From an uncultured Bacteroides sp. (lineage in GTDB: Bacteria; Bacteroidota; Bacteroidia; Bacteroidales; Bacteroidaceae): a DNA stretch of 56,323 nt. Shown piece by piece: positions 8,138 to 15,741 of this stretch. The notes under the pieces are model-generated. The model was not told the DNA's origin, searched no databases, and saw nothing but the letters and a program-made list of their open reading frames with translations. Where the stretch lies: contig NZ_CAJLKP010000039.1 in the NCBI RefSeq assembly GCF_905207245.1, positions 1 through 56,323 of the forward strand, given 5' to 3'. Position 1 is the stretch's first letter. Every line of letters starts with the position of its first letter. The position numbers were made by a program, and so were the translations under genes.

Positions 8138-9286
8138 ATGAAGAAAGAACAAGAAATGAGCCGCCGTGGTTTTCTTAAAGCGGCAGCGGCTGTGGGTGCG
8201 GCATTGACTATACAGCCCACAATCAATAAGGTGAATGCAGCAAATGTTGCCCTTAACGGAGCTTCGCCCGTGAAGAATGAGGAAATGCAGTATCGCACGC
8301 TCGGCACGGGCAATGCCGCCATGGAGGTATCTGCACTCGGTTTCGGCTGCATGGGCATGAACTACAACCGCTCGCAGTCGCCCGACCGCAAGGAGTGTAT
8401 TCGCATCATCCACGAGGCTGTGGACAGGGGAGTGACTTTGTTTGACACAGCCATCATCTACGGACCGCTGCGCAATGAATTATTGGCAGGGGAAGCCCTG
8501 GAACCCTACAAAGGCAAAGTGAATGTGACGACCAAGTTCGGGCATGAAGTGGTGAATGGAAAAGGAACGGGGCGACAGGACAGCCGTCCGGCAACCATCC
8601 GCCGCTATTGCGAAGAGTCGCTGAAACGGTTGCGCATCGACAGTATCCCGTTGTTTTATCAGCACCGTTTCGACAGGAACACCCCGATTGAGGAAGTCGC
8701 CTCTACCATCGGTGACCTTATAAAAGAGGGCAAAGTGCAACGCTGGGGCTTGTGCGAGGTGAGCGTCAACACTATCCGCAAGGCACATGCCGTGCAACCG
8801 CTCACTGCCATACAGAGCGAATATCACCTGATGCACCGCCTGGTGGAAGAAAACGGCGTGCTCGATGTGTGCCGGGAACTCGGCATCGGCTTTGTGCCTT
8901 ACAGTCCGCTCAACCGTGGTTTCTTAGGTGGCTGCATCAATGAATACACAGTGTTTGATGTGAGTAATGACAATCGCCAGACGTTGCCTCGCTTCCAGCC
9001 CGACGCCATCCGTGCCAACACACGCATCGTGAACGTACTGCAACAATTCGGACGCATGCGTGGCATGACTTCCACACAAGTGGCACTGGGCTGGCTGTTG
9101 CAAAAATCCCCGTGGATGGTTCCCATTCCCGGTACAACGAAGCAATCGCACTTGGATGAGAATCTGCATACATTGAGTTTCAACGTCACTCCCGAAGAGT
9201 GGAAAGAACTGGAGAATTCCGTTGCCGCTATACCGGTTGTGGGCGAACGGTATAATGCGGAGCAGCAGAAGCAGGTGGAACATTGA
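8138..9286 (+). CDS. Aldo-keto reductase with Tat signal
   Basis: 382 residues beginning MKKEQEMSRRGFLKAAAAVG; the SRRGFLK motif plus hydrophobic stretch is a twin-arginine signal (a start at 8156 would also keep it). The mature part is an aldo-keto reductase of the Tas/PLR group: EVSALGFGCMGMNYN, LFDTAIIYG (catalytic Asp and Tyr), NVTTKFG (Lys), LFYQHRFD (His), and a C-terminal PWMVPIPGTTKQSHLDENL. Expected: NADPH-dependent reduction of carbonyls, unusual outside the cytosol unless the cofactor is carried folded across the membrane. Confidence 0.87.
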   Translation: MKKEQEMSRRGFLKAAAAVGAALTIQPTINKVNAANVALNGASPVKNEEMQYRTLGTGNAAMEVSALGFGCMGMNYNRSQSPDRKECIRIIHEAVDRGVTLFDTAIIYGPLRNELLAGEALEPYKGKVNVTTKFGHEVVNGKGTGRQDSRPATIRRYCEESLKRLRIDSIPLFYQHRFDRNTPIEEVASTIGDLIKEGKVQRWGLCEVSVNTIRKAHAVQPLTAIQSEYHLMHRLVEENGVLDVCRELGIGFVPYSPLNRGFLGGCINEYTVFDVSNDNRQTLPRFQPDAIRANTRIVNVLQQFGRMRGMTSTQVALGWLLQKSPWMVPIPGTTKQSHLDENLHTLSFNVTPEEWKELENSVAAIPVVGERYNAEQQKQVEH

Positions 9287-9409
9287 GGCAGGCCAACTGA
9301 ATAAGTACAAGCATCCGGATATGTCGGACTCCCGGTTTAAGGCAAAAAAGCATAAAGCTCATACGCTTTTGGTAAGAGTATGACTATTTCTAAAGAGAAA
9401 CATCTTAAC

Positions 9410-9497
9410 TTTCTTGTAGGACTTGATGAACTTGGCAGGCATTCCGGCAACCACGGCAAATGGCTCCACATCCTTCGTCATCACCGCACCGCTTGCC
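9410..9497 (-). pseudogene. 3'-end fragment of an O-acetyltransferase gene
   Basis: The minus strand reads ASGAVMTKDVEPFAVVAGMPAKFIKS, the end of a hexapeptide acetyltransferase. Bases 9419-9497 match 10616-10694 (the 3' part of the broken acetyltransferase) along 79 bp with few differences. Homology stops within a base or so of where the IS element cut the other copy. The original stop codon is lost. Flanking 9287-9409 shows no recognisable gene. Confidence 0.75.
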
Positions 9498-9520
9498 GGA
9501 GGGAAGGGAGCGTCCCCTCT

Positions 9521-9696
9521 CTTGCCCGGTTGTATTCCGACAGCCGGGCAGGTGTAAGTTTACAGCCGCCCGGCTGCAAACTTGTATCCGGGCGGCTATA
9601 AACTTGTAGTTGGGCAGCTGTAAGTTTGCAGTTAGGCAAGTGCCGGAAGTTAGTTGGGCAGCTGCAGGAAACCAGTTGGGCAGAGCGCCCTCTCAA
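9521..9696. repeat. 22-bp periodic degenerate array 2 (8 units)
   Basis: Eight consecutive units of exactly 22 bp start at 9521, 9543, 9565, 9587, 9609, 9631, 9653 and 9675. Common elements are GGGCAGCTG or GGGCGGCT followed by TGTAAGTTTGCA or its near-complement TGCAAACTTGTA, so orientation appears to flip between units. A possible extra unit at 9499-9520 is more diverged. The array fills the space between two gene fragments and touches the stop codon of the AKR fragment. Confidence 0.88.
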
Positions 9697-9768
9697 TCTG
9701 CCGGAGTGAACCACCCCAAAAACTTTTCCTGCTCCGCCAGACTCATGGTGAAGAAGCGTTGCCCCTTA
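9693..9768 (-). pseudogene. 3'-end fragment of a DkgA-type aldo-keto reductase gene
   Basis: The minus strand reads KGQRFFTMSLAEQEKFLGWFTPAD and a stop at 9693-9695. This is nearly the same as the C-terminus of the intact AKR at 36696-37553. Nothing of the catalytic barrel remains. Confidence 0.8.
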
Positions 9769-9772
9769 TCCA

Positions 9773-9868
9773 AACAACCCTTTGTTTGAGAATTTCAGCC
9801 GCTATGTGGTAAAGCATTTGGGAATATCGCCCAGCCAGTACTGGGCGACATTGCTGCCGAAGAAATAG
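9773..9868 (+). pseudogene. AraC regulator gene collapsed to its two ends
   Basis: In one frame it reads NNPLFEN joined directly to FSRYVVKHLGISPSQYWATLLPKK and TAG at 9866-9868. Both pieces match the intact AraC at 34906-35736: the first is near its residue 20, the second is its last 25 residues. About 230 codons between them are missing. Confidence 0.82.
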
Positions 9869-9876
9869 AACGCCTA

Positions 9877-10491
9877 TTATTTCTTGAGCCAAGCCGATAC
9901 GGAACGCTTCGCCTGCTCCTGCGAGTTCTGCGCTACCGAACCTCTCACGGCAAGACCTTTCAGCACTTCGGCACCGGCACAGGTTGTCTTCAGCGAGCTT
10001 TCGGTGGAAGACAGTCCGCTACCCTCGTGCGTGCAGAATGGAATGACAGTCTTTCCCTGCCATTTATGCTTCTCGATGAAGGTGTAGACAGCCATCGGCA
10101 TGTCACCCCACCAGTTGGGATAGCCGATGAAAATCACGTCGTAATCTTCCACTTTCGTGTCAGCCTGCAATGTGGGACGGGCGTTGGACTCCTTCTCCTT
10201 CTTTGCTATGTCGGTGCAGGCGCGGTATTCGGTGGGATAAGGCTTCACGGTCTTTATCTCGAACAGGGTGCCGGCGGTCTCTGCGGCAATCATTTCGGCG
10301 ATGATGTGGGTGTTGCCTTTCTTGATATTGCCCACGGCATAGTTCTCGCCGGTGCGTGAGAAGTAGGTTACAAGCACCTTCTTTCCGGTGAAGTCCTGCG
10401 GCGAGGCATCGGTTTTGCTACTGTTCCCTGCACAGGCTGAGACGGCGCAGAAGGCGATGAATAATGCGGCAAGTAATAAAATCTTCTTCAT
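9877..10491 (-). CDS. Flavodoxin_4 lipoprotein
   Basis: 204 residues. The N-terminus MKKILLLAALFIAFCAVSACAGNSS has a lipobox (VSAC), so an envelope lipoprotein is expected. The flavodoxin fold starts at KVLVTYFSRTGENYAVG (FMN phosphate loop), then IAEMIAAETAG, the loop IFIGYPNWWGDMP whose aromatic residues stack on FMN, and PFCTHEGSGLSSTE. Length and motifs match Flavodoxin_4 (PF12682-type). Probable role: FMN-dependent electron carrier or quinone/carbonyl reductase partner. A possible own -7 box (TACATTTGT on the minus strand) is at 10529-10537. It lies downstream of the broken acetyltransferase. Confidence 0.87.
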   Translation of the reverse strand: MKKILLLAALFIAFCAVSACAGNSSKTDASPQDFTGKKVLVTYFSRTGENYAVGNIKKGNTHIIAEMIAAETAGTLFEIKTVKPYPTEYRACTDIAKKEKESNARPTLQADTKVEDYDVIFIGYPNWWGDMPMAVYTFIEKHKWQGKTVIPFCTHEGSGLSSTESSLKTTCAGAEVLKGLAVRGSVAQNSQEQAKRSVSAWLKK

Positions 10492-10684
10492 ATTCTTTTC
10501 GTTTTTAAAGAGTTACTGTGTCAATGATACAAATGTACGACGAATTCGGCACACTGTTCCTACATGAACTACGGAATGTTTTACCAATATTACCGTTCAC
10601 TTATTCCTTTTTGTTGGACTTGATGAACTTGGCAGGCACGCCGGCCACCACGGCAAATGGCTCCACATCCTTTGTCACCACCGC

Positions 10685-10693
10685 ACCGCTTGC
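10685..10693. repeat. Target-site duplication, left copy
   Basis: ACCGCTTGC directly before the left inverted repeat; the same 9 bp follow the right repeat at 12015-12023. Confidence 0.9.
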
Positions 10694-10726
10694 CAGGGCG
10701 GACGCTCAATAAGTATAACATCTTAT
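10694..10726. repeat. IS left terminal inverted repeat
   Basis: 33 bp, an exact reverse complement of 11982-12014. Confidence 0.92.
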
Positions 10727-10732
10727 CATTTT

Positions 10733-11887
10733 CTATATTTTTTCAATACCAATGACTTTATCTCTTATTTTCTCATCCCATCCACATGCTTTCCTCTTTC
10801 CTGCCATTCCCAGTTTGATGTCACTCTGTTTCAATAGCATGAGTGCTAACTTTGATATGGCAGAAAAGTTGATAGCTGCATTTCCTGTTTTCCTGTCATC
10901 ATCTTCTCTGAATCCTATATCAAGTACCCAATGTAGGTTATTTTCAACCTCCCAGTGTGATCTAATCGATTTGAGTATGATAATCGGGTCAGGTTCCAAT
11001 GATGATATATAATACCTTGTTTCCATGACAGCCTCTTTATCCCCCATTTTTCTAATAGAATTTATCATTGCCAATGTCTTGATTCCCGTCCAGCCTTTGA
11101 GAAAATACTGAAGATTTTTAGCGCTTATGCATACACATTCTCTGTATTCACTTCTTCCATGCCCTTTGTTTTCCTCAAAGTACCTTTTTGCGTGACATAA
11201 ATAGTATCTCGATTCCTCACTAAGATTAAACTCTATTATATTCCTGAGTGCTTCGTGATTATCTTTGGCACATAAAATATAGTCAGCCTTGTTCTCTATT
11301 ATTAGTTTAGTGATTGATTTCTGACAGCCGATAGCATCAATGGTTATGATACAATTCTCAAGATCCAGTGTCTTTATCAGCTCGGGGATAGCTTTTATTT
11401 CATTCGATTTTTCTTCTACTTTTCTTTGCCCAAGACAAATACCGTTAGATACAGACCAGGCACTGACCATGTAGAGTTTACTTCTCACTCCATTTTTTGA
11501 GTTACTACTTTTATCGGGATTATCACAAATGGCTTTTCCATCAATAGCTACCACTCCGGGAATTCTACGGCAGATGTCATCAACCCACAACCTGAAACAT
11601 TCTTCAAACCAATCGATATCCAATATGGAGAAGAAACGGCTCAAGGTATCATGAGAAGGAATAGAAACCAAGCCCGGAAGACGAGCCTTGAAATATGATT
11701 CATGTGTTTTTCCGAATGTTTCTATTTCGTTCCACGTATCAGCACCGCAGATAACAGCGACTAGGGCGATGAACACTATTTCGTTAGACTGATATATTTT
11801 ATTCTTATCATCTCTTACATCAGGAATTATAGCTGAAAATGCTTGAATGGTCATATTGAGATATGGATTTAATATAGTAAAAAGCAA
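10733..11887 (-). CDS. ISAs1-family transposase
   Basis: 384 residues. The N-terminus (MTIQAFSAIIPDVRDDKNKIYQSNEIVFIALVAVICGADTWNEIETFGK) is the ISAs1-associated domain. The DDE catalytic core shows VVAIDGKAICD (first Asp), CIITIDAIGCQKSI (second Asp) and the VENNLHWVLDIGFREDD block with the Glu. It cuts and rejoins DNA at the element's inverted repeats. The reading frame is intact. A start at about 11857 (MTIQAFSAI) is also possible. Confidence 0.93.
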   Translation of the reverse strand: MLFTILNPYLNMTIQAFSAIIPDVRDDKNKIYQSNEIVFIALVAVICGADTWNEIETFGKTHESYFKARLPGLVSIPSHDTLSRFFSILDIDWFEECFRLWVDDICRRIPGVVAIDGKAICDNPDKSSNSKNGVRSKLYMVSAWSVSNGICLGQRKVEEKSNEIKAIPELIKTLDLENCIITIDAIGCQKSITKLIIENKADYILCAKDNHEALRNIIEFNLSEESRYYLCHAKRYFEENKGHGRSEYRECVCISAKNLQYFLKGWTGIKTLAMINSIRKMGDKEAVMETRYYISSLEPDPIIILKSIRSHWEVENNLHWVLDIGFREDDDRKTGNAAINFSAISKLALMLLKQSDIKLGMAGKRKACGWDEKIRDKVIGIEKI

Positions 11888-11981
11888 ATGTAATGAATTA
11901 TATTACACACAGACAAAAGGAGCAGGAAATATTGAAAAATACAGGGAAGGGACTACATATTTAGGAAATAATACAACCCTA

Positions 11982-12014
11982 ATAAGATGTTATACTTATT
12001 GAGCGTCCGCCCTG
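11982..12014. repeat. IS right terminal inverted repeat
   Basis: 33 bp, an exact reverse complement of 10694-10726. Confidence 0.92.
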
Positions 12015-12023
12015 ACCGCTTGC
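12015..12023. repeat. Target-site duplication, right copy
   Basis: ACCGCTTGC directly after the right inverted repeat. Confidence 0.9.
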
Positions 12024-12528
12024 CACGATAGCCCCTTCGCCGATGGTGACTCCCGGCATGATGTTGGCTCTGGCTCCAATCCACGCGTTGCGGCAGATGC
12101 GAATTTCCTTTGTCTGGAGGATGCGTATCTCTGCCGGGTCATGATTGACGGTGAACAGTCCCACTTCCGGTCCCAGCATCACCCCGTCTTCAATCGTGAT
12201 TCGCCCCAGTGACATGACGGTCAGTCCGTGGTTGGCAAGCACATTCTTCCCGATGTTGCAGGTTGCAGCCGAAGTCTATCTGGAAAGGCGGCATCAGGAA
12301 AGAGTCTTGCGGAAGGTTGCCGCAAAGCAGTTCATTCTCCAGTTGCCACAGCTTGGCGTTGTCGTTAGGCTCCGTTCCATTTATCTCGAAGCATAAATGG
12401 CGGCAGCGGCTCATTTCGGGAATAGCCTCGCTCTGATACTTCTCATCGCGGATGTCGTAGGGTTTCCCATCGTACATTTCTTCAAATACGGTCATAGTCA
12501 TTTTGTTTTTTTATTCATTGTTACGGAT

Positions 12529-12600
12529 GCAAAGATAAGGGCTTTCCTCTTGGGAGGCGTTACACAGAATGCCTGTAGTCTTTCACTTTTTGCGCAAATG
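12529..12600 (-). promoter_or_regulatory. Class 1 operator A and -7 box
   Basis: The minus strand carries TATCTTTGC (12529-12537). Heptamers TTACACA (12560-12566) and TTTCACT (12581-12587), as read on the plus strand, start 31 and 52 nt from the box, 21 bp apart. It drives the acetyltransferase pseudogene. Sites B, C and D have the same geometry. Confidence 0.72.
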
Positions 12601-12611
12601 ATGGACGGGGG

Positions 12612-14006
12612 CTACAGCGTTCCCTGCTTCAACTGCTCCACAAAAGTATCGATGCGGTGCATTTCTTCCGGAATTTGGATGCTTTGCGGGCAATGGGGCG
12701 CACATTGGTTGCAGCCGATGCAGTGGCTGGCTTGGCGCAGGCGGGGCACACTGCGGTCGTAGCCCACAAGAAACGCACGTCGTGCCTTGCGATAGTCTTC
12801 ATCCTGCGAACCGGCAGGTACATTGCCCTCGTTGATACACTTGTTGTAATGCCGGAATATTGCGGGAATGTCGATGCCATAGGGACAGGGCATACAATAC
12901 TCGCAGGCGGTGCAGGGCACGGAAGGATAGCGCAGCATGTCCTGCGCGGTCGTTTCCAGCAGTTCCAGTTCCTCGTCCGTGCAGGGAATGAGCGGAGAAT
13001 AGGTGCGGAGATTGTCTTGCAGGTGTTCCATGTAGGTCATGCCGCTCAATACACTCAGCACGCCGGGGAAGGAGCCGGAGAAGCGGAAAGCCCATGAGGC
13101 GACGCTGTCTTCCGGACGGCGTTGCTTCAGACGGGCATTCAGATGGTCGGTCAGCGAAGCCAGACGACCGCCGAGCAAAGGCTCCATGATGACGGCGGGG
13201 ATGTTGCGCTTCTGCAACTCTCCGTAGAGATATTCCGCATTGAAGTTCATGCCCGAAGCGTGGCGATAGTCCACATAGTTCAGCTGAATCTGTACGAAGT
13301 CCCATTTCACTTCCTCATGAAGTGAAAGCATATAGTCGAACACCTTGACATCGCCGTGATAGGAGAAGCCGAGGTGACGGATGCATCCGGCTTCGCGCTC
13401 TTTCAGCAGGAAATCGAGCACTCCGCTATCGAAGAAGCGTTGCATGAGGAACGGCATACGGGTTTCTCCACCCAGATTGTGCAGCAGGTAATAGTCGATG
13501 TAGTCCGTCCGGAGGGCTTCGAACGAATGGTGGTACATTTCCAGCGAGGCACGGTAGAGTTCGTCACCTTTCAGTCCGGTGCGTGCCAAGTGGTGATTGG
13601 ACATCTTGGTGGCGATGTAGTAACTGTTGCGCGGATGGCGGCTCAGGGCGATGCCCGTTGCCGTTTCCGACAATCCACGGCAATAGGGCGGTGCGCTGTC
13701 AAAGTAAGTCACGCCATGCGCCAAGGCATAGTCCACCAATGAGTTTACAGCCTCTTGGTCTATCACTTCGCCTTCACCGTTGGGATTGGGCATGAATGGC
13801 CAGCGCATGCAGCCATAGCCCAAGAGGGATATTTTGTCTCCGCTACGCGGATGGGTGCGGTAGGTCATCTCACCGGTCGGCTCTCCGCTCTGTGTGGAGA
13901 GAGTGCTGTTCTTGTCTTTGCAGGCGGTAAGTCCGGTGGTGGCGGCTCCGGCTGCACCCAATAGTTTCAGGAAGTCGCGGCGGGTTACGTTTTTCTTGTC
14001 GCTCAT
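12612..14006 (-). CDS. Tat-exported aldo-keto reductase with 2[4Fe-4S] ferredoxin domain
   Basis: The start at 14006 gives MSDKKNVTRRDFLKLLGAAG, a twin-arginine signal; a longer start adds 12 residues without support. 464 residues. The AKR barrel occupies the first 330 residues (LLGYGCMRWPF, YFDSAPPYCRG, YIATKMS, YYLLHNLGG), followed by CTACEYCMPCPYGIDIP and CIGCNQCAPHCP, two CxxCxxCxxxCP clusters. This is the AKR-ferredoxin fusion common in anaerobes; electrons probably come from Fe-S clusters or flavodoxin rather than only NADPH. Last gene of the ten-gene operon. A 3' fragment of a paralogue lies at 22407-22473. Confidence 0.88.
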   Translation of the reverse strand: MSDKKNVTRRDFLKLLGAAGAATTGLTACKDKNSTLSTQSGEPTGEMTYRTHPRSGDKISLLGYGCMRWPFMPNPNGEGEVIDQEAVNSLVDYALAHGVTYFDSAPPYCRGLSETATGIALSRHPRNSYYIATKMSNHHLARTGLKGDELYRASLEMYHHSFEALRTDYIDYYLLHNLGGETRMPFLMQRFFDSGVLDFLLKEREAGCIRHLGFSYHGDVKVFDYMLSLHEEVKWDFVQIQLNYVDYRHASGMNFNAEYLYGELQKRNIPAVIMEPLLGGRLASLTDHLNARLKQRRPEDSVASWAFRFSGSFPGVLSVLSGMTYMEHLQDNLRTYSPLIPCTDEELELLETTAQDMLRYPSVPCTACEYCMPCPYGIDIPAIFRHYNKCINEGNVPAGSQDEDYRKARRAFLVGYDRSVPRLRQASHCIGCNQCAPHCPQSIQIPEEMHRIDTFVEQLKQGTL

Positions 14007-14019
14007 ATTCTTGTACCTT

Positions 14020-14339
14020 TTAATTGTCCGATAAAACTTCAATATACATTTCTACCTGATTGCCGAGATTGGTAAATGCCGTCAAATCTGAAGTTATCTT
14101 TCCCATGCGGATAAGCCCCGGCTGATTGGATTCCGTGTCTTTATCGAAGAATATTGCAAACAGGTTGCATCAATCACGGTCTCGCCTATGGTAATCCTTA
14201 TATTTACGGTTCCCTTATTTTCCTCTTCCGATGTTCCCGTATCGGGAATGAGTTCTTCTTCAACGCCGTTATCATTGTTACAGGCGGTTAATGGATAGGT
14301 CATCAAGCACATTAGTAGGATGGTAAATAGATGTTTCAT
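14020..14339 (-). pseudogene. Cyclophilin-like fold lipoprotein, internal deletion
   Basis: Starts MKHLFTILLMCLMTYPLTACNNDNG, a lipoprotein signal with TAC, then KGTVNIRITIGETVIDA, the first strands of the cyclophilin-like fold. Around 14160 the frame changes and only the end follows: LFAIFFDKDTESNQPGLIRMGKITSDLTAFTNLGNQVEMYIEVLSDN with stop at 14020-14022. The middle strands (about 50-60 codons) are missing. An intact relative is at 45924-46418. Position between the CMD and Fe-S AKR genes shows it was an operon member. Confidence 0.75.
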
Positions 14340-14356
14340 CGTTCTTCTGCTTAAAA

Positions 14357-15196
14357 TTATTGATTTTCAGGCAGTACCTCGTTCAGGCAGTTAATGGCGT
14401 TCAGCGTGCGCGGATAGCCTATATAGGGCAAGAGTTGTGTTACCACATCGAGCAGATAATTCTTGTCGTTGCCCACTGCTACATTGCCGCGGATATGCCC
14501 TTTCACCTGCGATTCGCAACCACCCAGCGAGACGAGAATGGAAAAGGTTATCAGCTCGCGCATTTTCTTGTCGAGTCCTGTACGGGTTTGATAGTCGCCG
14601 AAACAGTTGGCGGAGAGGTAACGTTGTATGTGCTTCTGATTGGCGGGAGCGGCTTTTTCCATATCGTCAATCATCTGTCCGAAGATTTCTTTCTGGAGGG
14701 CAAGCCCCTTTTCGTAGCGAGTTTCGGGTGTGGTGGTAGATTGCGGCTCCAACGGAAGTTTTACACCATGTACAGTCAGAAACTCGTTGGTCACGCCGAT
14801 GAAATCAATGACACGCGCCACGCCCACATATGCCACCGACTGATAGAGGATTTCCTTGATTTCGACGGGCGTTACGCCGTTGGCAAAGGCGGCATTGAGC
14901 ATCATTTTATATTCGCTCACCGTGTGTTGCGCAATGGTTGACGCAAGCGTTACCATAATGCGGGTTTTCGTGTCAAGATTTCCGTGATTGAGCACTTCGT
15001 CGAACGCAAAGTTGTCGAATATCTCAATCAGTTCGGGGTCTGTCGGCTTCACGGTCGATACATAGCCGGGAAACCACGCTTCGTGGTTCTTTACGGCTTC
15101 TTCGCTGAGATTACTTTTTTTCATATCCTGTGCATTTAGTTGACAACAGCCGAGCAATGCTGCGGCGACCGTCAAAATTGTTATGATTCGTTTCAT
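14357..15196 (-). CDS. Exported carboxymuconolactone decarboxylase-family protein (two CMD domains)
   Basis: The start at 15196 gives MKRIITILTVAAALLGCCQLNAQ, a signal peptide; the frame is open further upstream but into the preceding gene. 279 residues. Two AhpD/CMD-like helical domains are visible: TKTRIMVTLASTIAQHT with EIKEILYQSVAYVGVARVIDF, and KKMRELITFSILVSLGGCE with LLDVVTQLLPYIGYPRTLNAI. The CxxC of AhpD is absent. Family members decarboxylate lactones or act in oxidative-stress systems; the function here is unknown. Eighth gene of the operon. Confidence 0.82.
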   Translation of the reverse strand: MKRIITILTVAAALLGCCQLNAQDMKKSNLSEEAVKNHEAWFPGYVSTVKPTDPELIEIFDNFAFDEVLNHGNLDTKTRIMVTLASTIAQHTVSEYKMMLNAAFANGVTPVEIKEILYQSVAYVGVARVIDFIGVTNEFLTVHGVKLPLEPQSTTTPETRYEKGLALQKEIFGQMIDDMEKAAPANQKHIQRYLSANCFGDYQTRTGLDKKMRELITFSILVSLGGCESQVKGHIRGNVAVGNDKNYLLDVVTQLLPYIGYPRTLNAINCLNEVLPENQ

Positions 15197-15233
15197 TGTT
15201 TGAAGAGTGTAAGGGGTGTTAATTTGTGATTCT

Positions 15234-15740
15234 TCAATAGGTCGAAGCACGGGCTTCCGCAATGAGCCATTGCCCGTTGCGGTTCACCAGTCTGAGGTTT
15301 TGCTGTAAACGCCAAGTGTGTCGTCCGCCGCCAAAGACGGCTGCATTCACGCGCGTCCTGCCCACCATCGTGGCATGCTCTTCATCGGCAGAGAGCAGAC
15401 GGATTTCGTCGTGTTCGGCGTTGTAATAGTTCAGCGTACCGTCCAGCACGGCGCGGATAAACTCCGCCTTGGGCTGACGCATACCGGTCATGTGGATGAG
15501 GACGAAACTCTTGTCCAGTATCTTGTCCATCCCCACGGAGTCTTTCACCGTCATGGCACGGTACATCTCTAAGTAACATTGCTTTGCTACTTCTTCCATT
15601 TCTTGATTCATAGCATAATTTTTTTCGTTCGATATGACGGTTTCCTGATTTGGTTCATCCTCTGAGGAGGCGGTACAGGCACTCACACCCGTACACATTC
15701 CTCCAAGAATAATGATTGCGGTCAGTATAGAGCGCATCAT
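15234..15740 (-). CDS. NTF2-like (SnoaL/DUF4440) lipoprotein
   Basis: 168 residues. The N-terminus MMRSILTAIIILGGMCTGVSACTASS ends in a lipobox (VSAC). The mature domain (CYLEMYRAMTVKDSVGMDKILDKSFVLIHMTGMRQPKAEFIRAVLDGTLNYY... WRLQQNLRLVNRNGQWLIAEARAS) is an NTF2-like cone fold, close to the protein at 17730-18104, which lacks a signal. The fold includes ketosteroid isomerases, dehydratases and SnoaL cyclases. It starts 1 bp after the ADH stop, so translation is coupled. Role unknown; probably binds a small hydrophobic substrate. Confidence 0.82.
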   Translation of the reverse strand: MMRSILTAIIILGGMCTGVSACTASSEDEPNQETVISNEKNYAMNQEMEEVAKQCYLEMYRAMTVKDSVGMDKILDKSFVLIHMTGMRQPKAEFIRAVLDGTLNYYNAEHDEIRLLSADEEHATMVGRTRVNAAVFGGGRHTWRLQQNLRLVNRNGQWLIAEARASTY

Positions 15741-15741
15741 G

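Larger units (their letters stand above)
10694..12014. mobile_element. ISAs1-family insertion sequence, complete (1321 bp)
   Basis: Bounded by 33-bp perfect inverted repeats starting CAGGGCGGACGCTCAATAAG and by a 9-bp target duplication. It carries one transposase gene on the minus strand. Size, terminal CAGGG and 8-10-bp duplication fit ISAs1. The intact gene and perfect ends suggest a fairly recent insertion into the acetyltransferase gene. Confidence 0.92.
10601..12501 (-). pseudogene. Hexapeptide O-acetyltransferase, frameshifted and split by an IS
   Basis: Begins at 12501 (MTMTVFEEMYDGKPYDIRDE), a maltose/galactoside acetyltransferase start. After PPFQIDFGCN a 7-bp tandem duplication (GTTGCAG at 12255-12261 and 12262-12268 on the plus strand) shifts the frame; in the next frame the protein continues as NIGKNVLANHGLTVMSLG through ARANIMPGVTIGEGAIVASG at about 12024. 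There it is cut by the IS (10694-12014). The remaining end, VTKDVEPFAVVAGVPAKFIKSNKKE, runs to a stop at 10601-10603. It is thus inactivated twice. It is the first gene behind class 1 operator A. Confidence 0.88.

Noticed and set aside
9521..9696. CRISPR array
   Set aside because: Units are 22 bp without unique spacers, diverge throughout, and no cas gene is present. The same applies to arrays 1, 3 and 4.
10560..10587. Degenerate class 1 site before the flavodoxin at 10491
   Set aside because: CTACATG and TTACCAA fall at the 31- and 52-nt offsets, but each has two or more mismatches to TTACACA.
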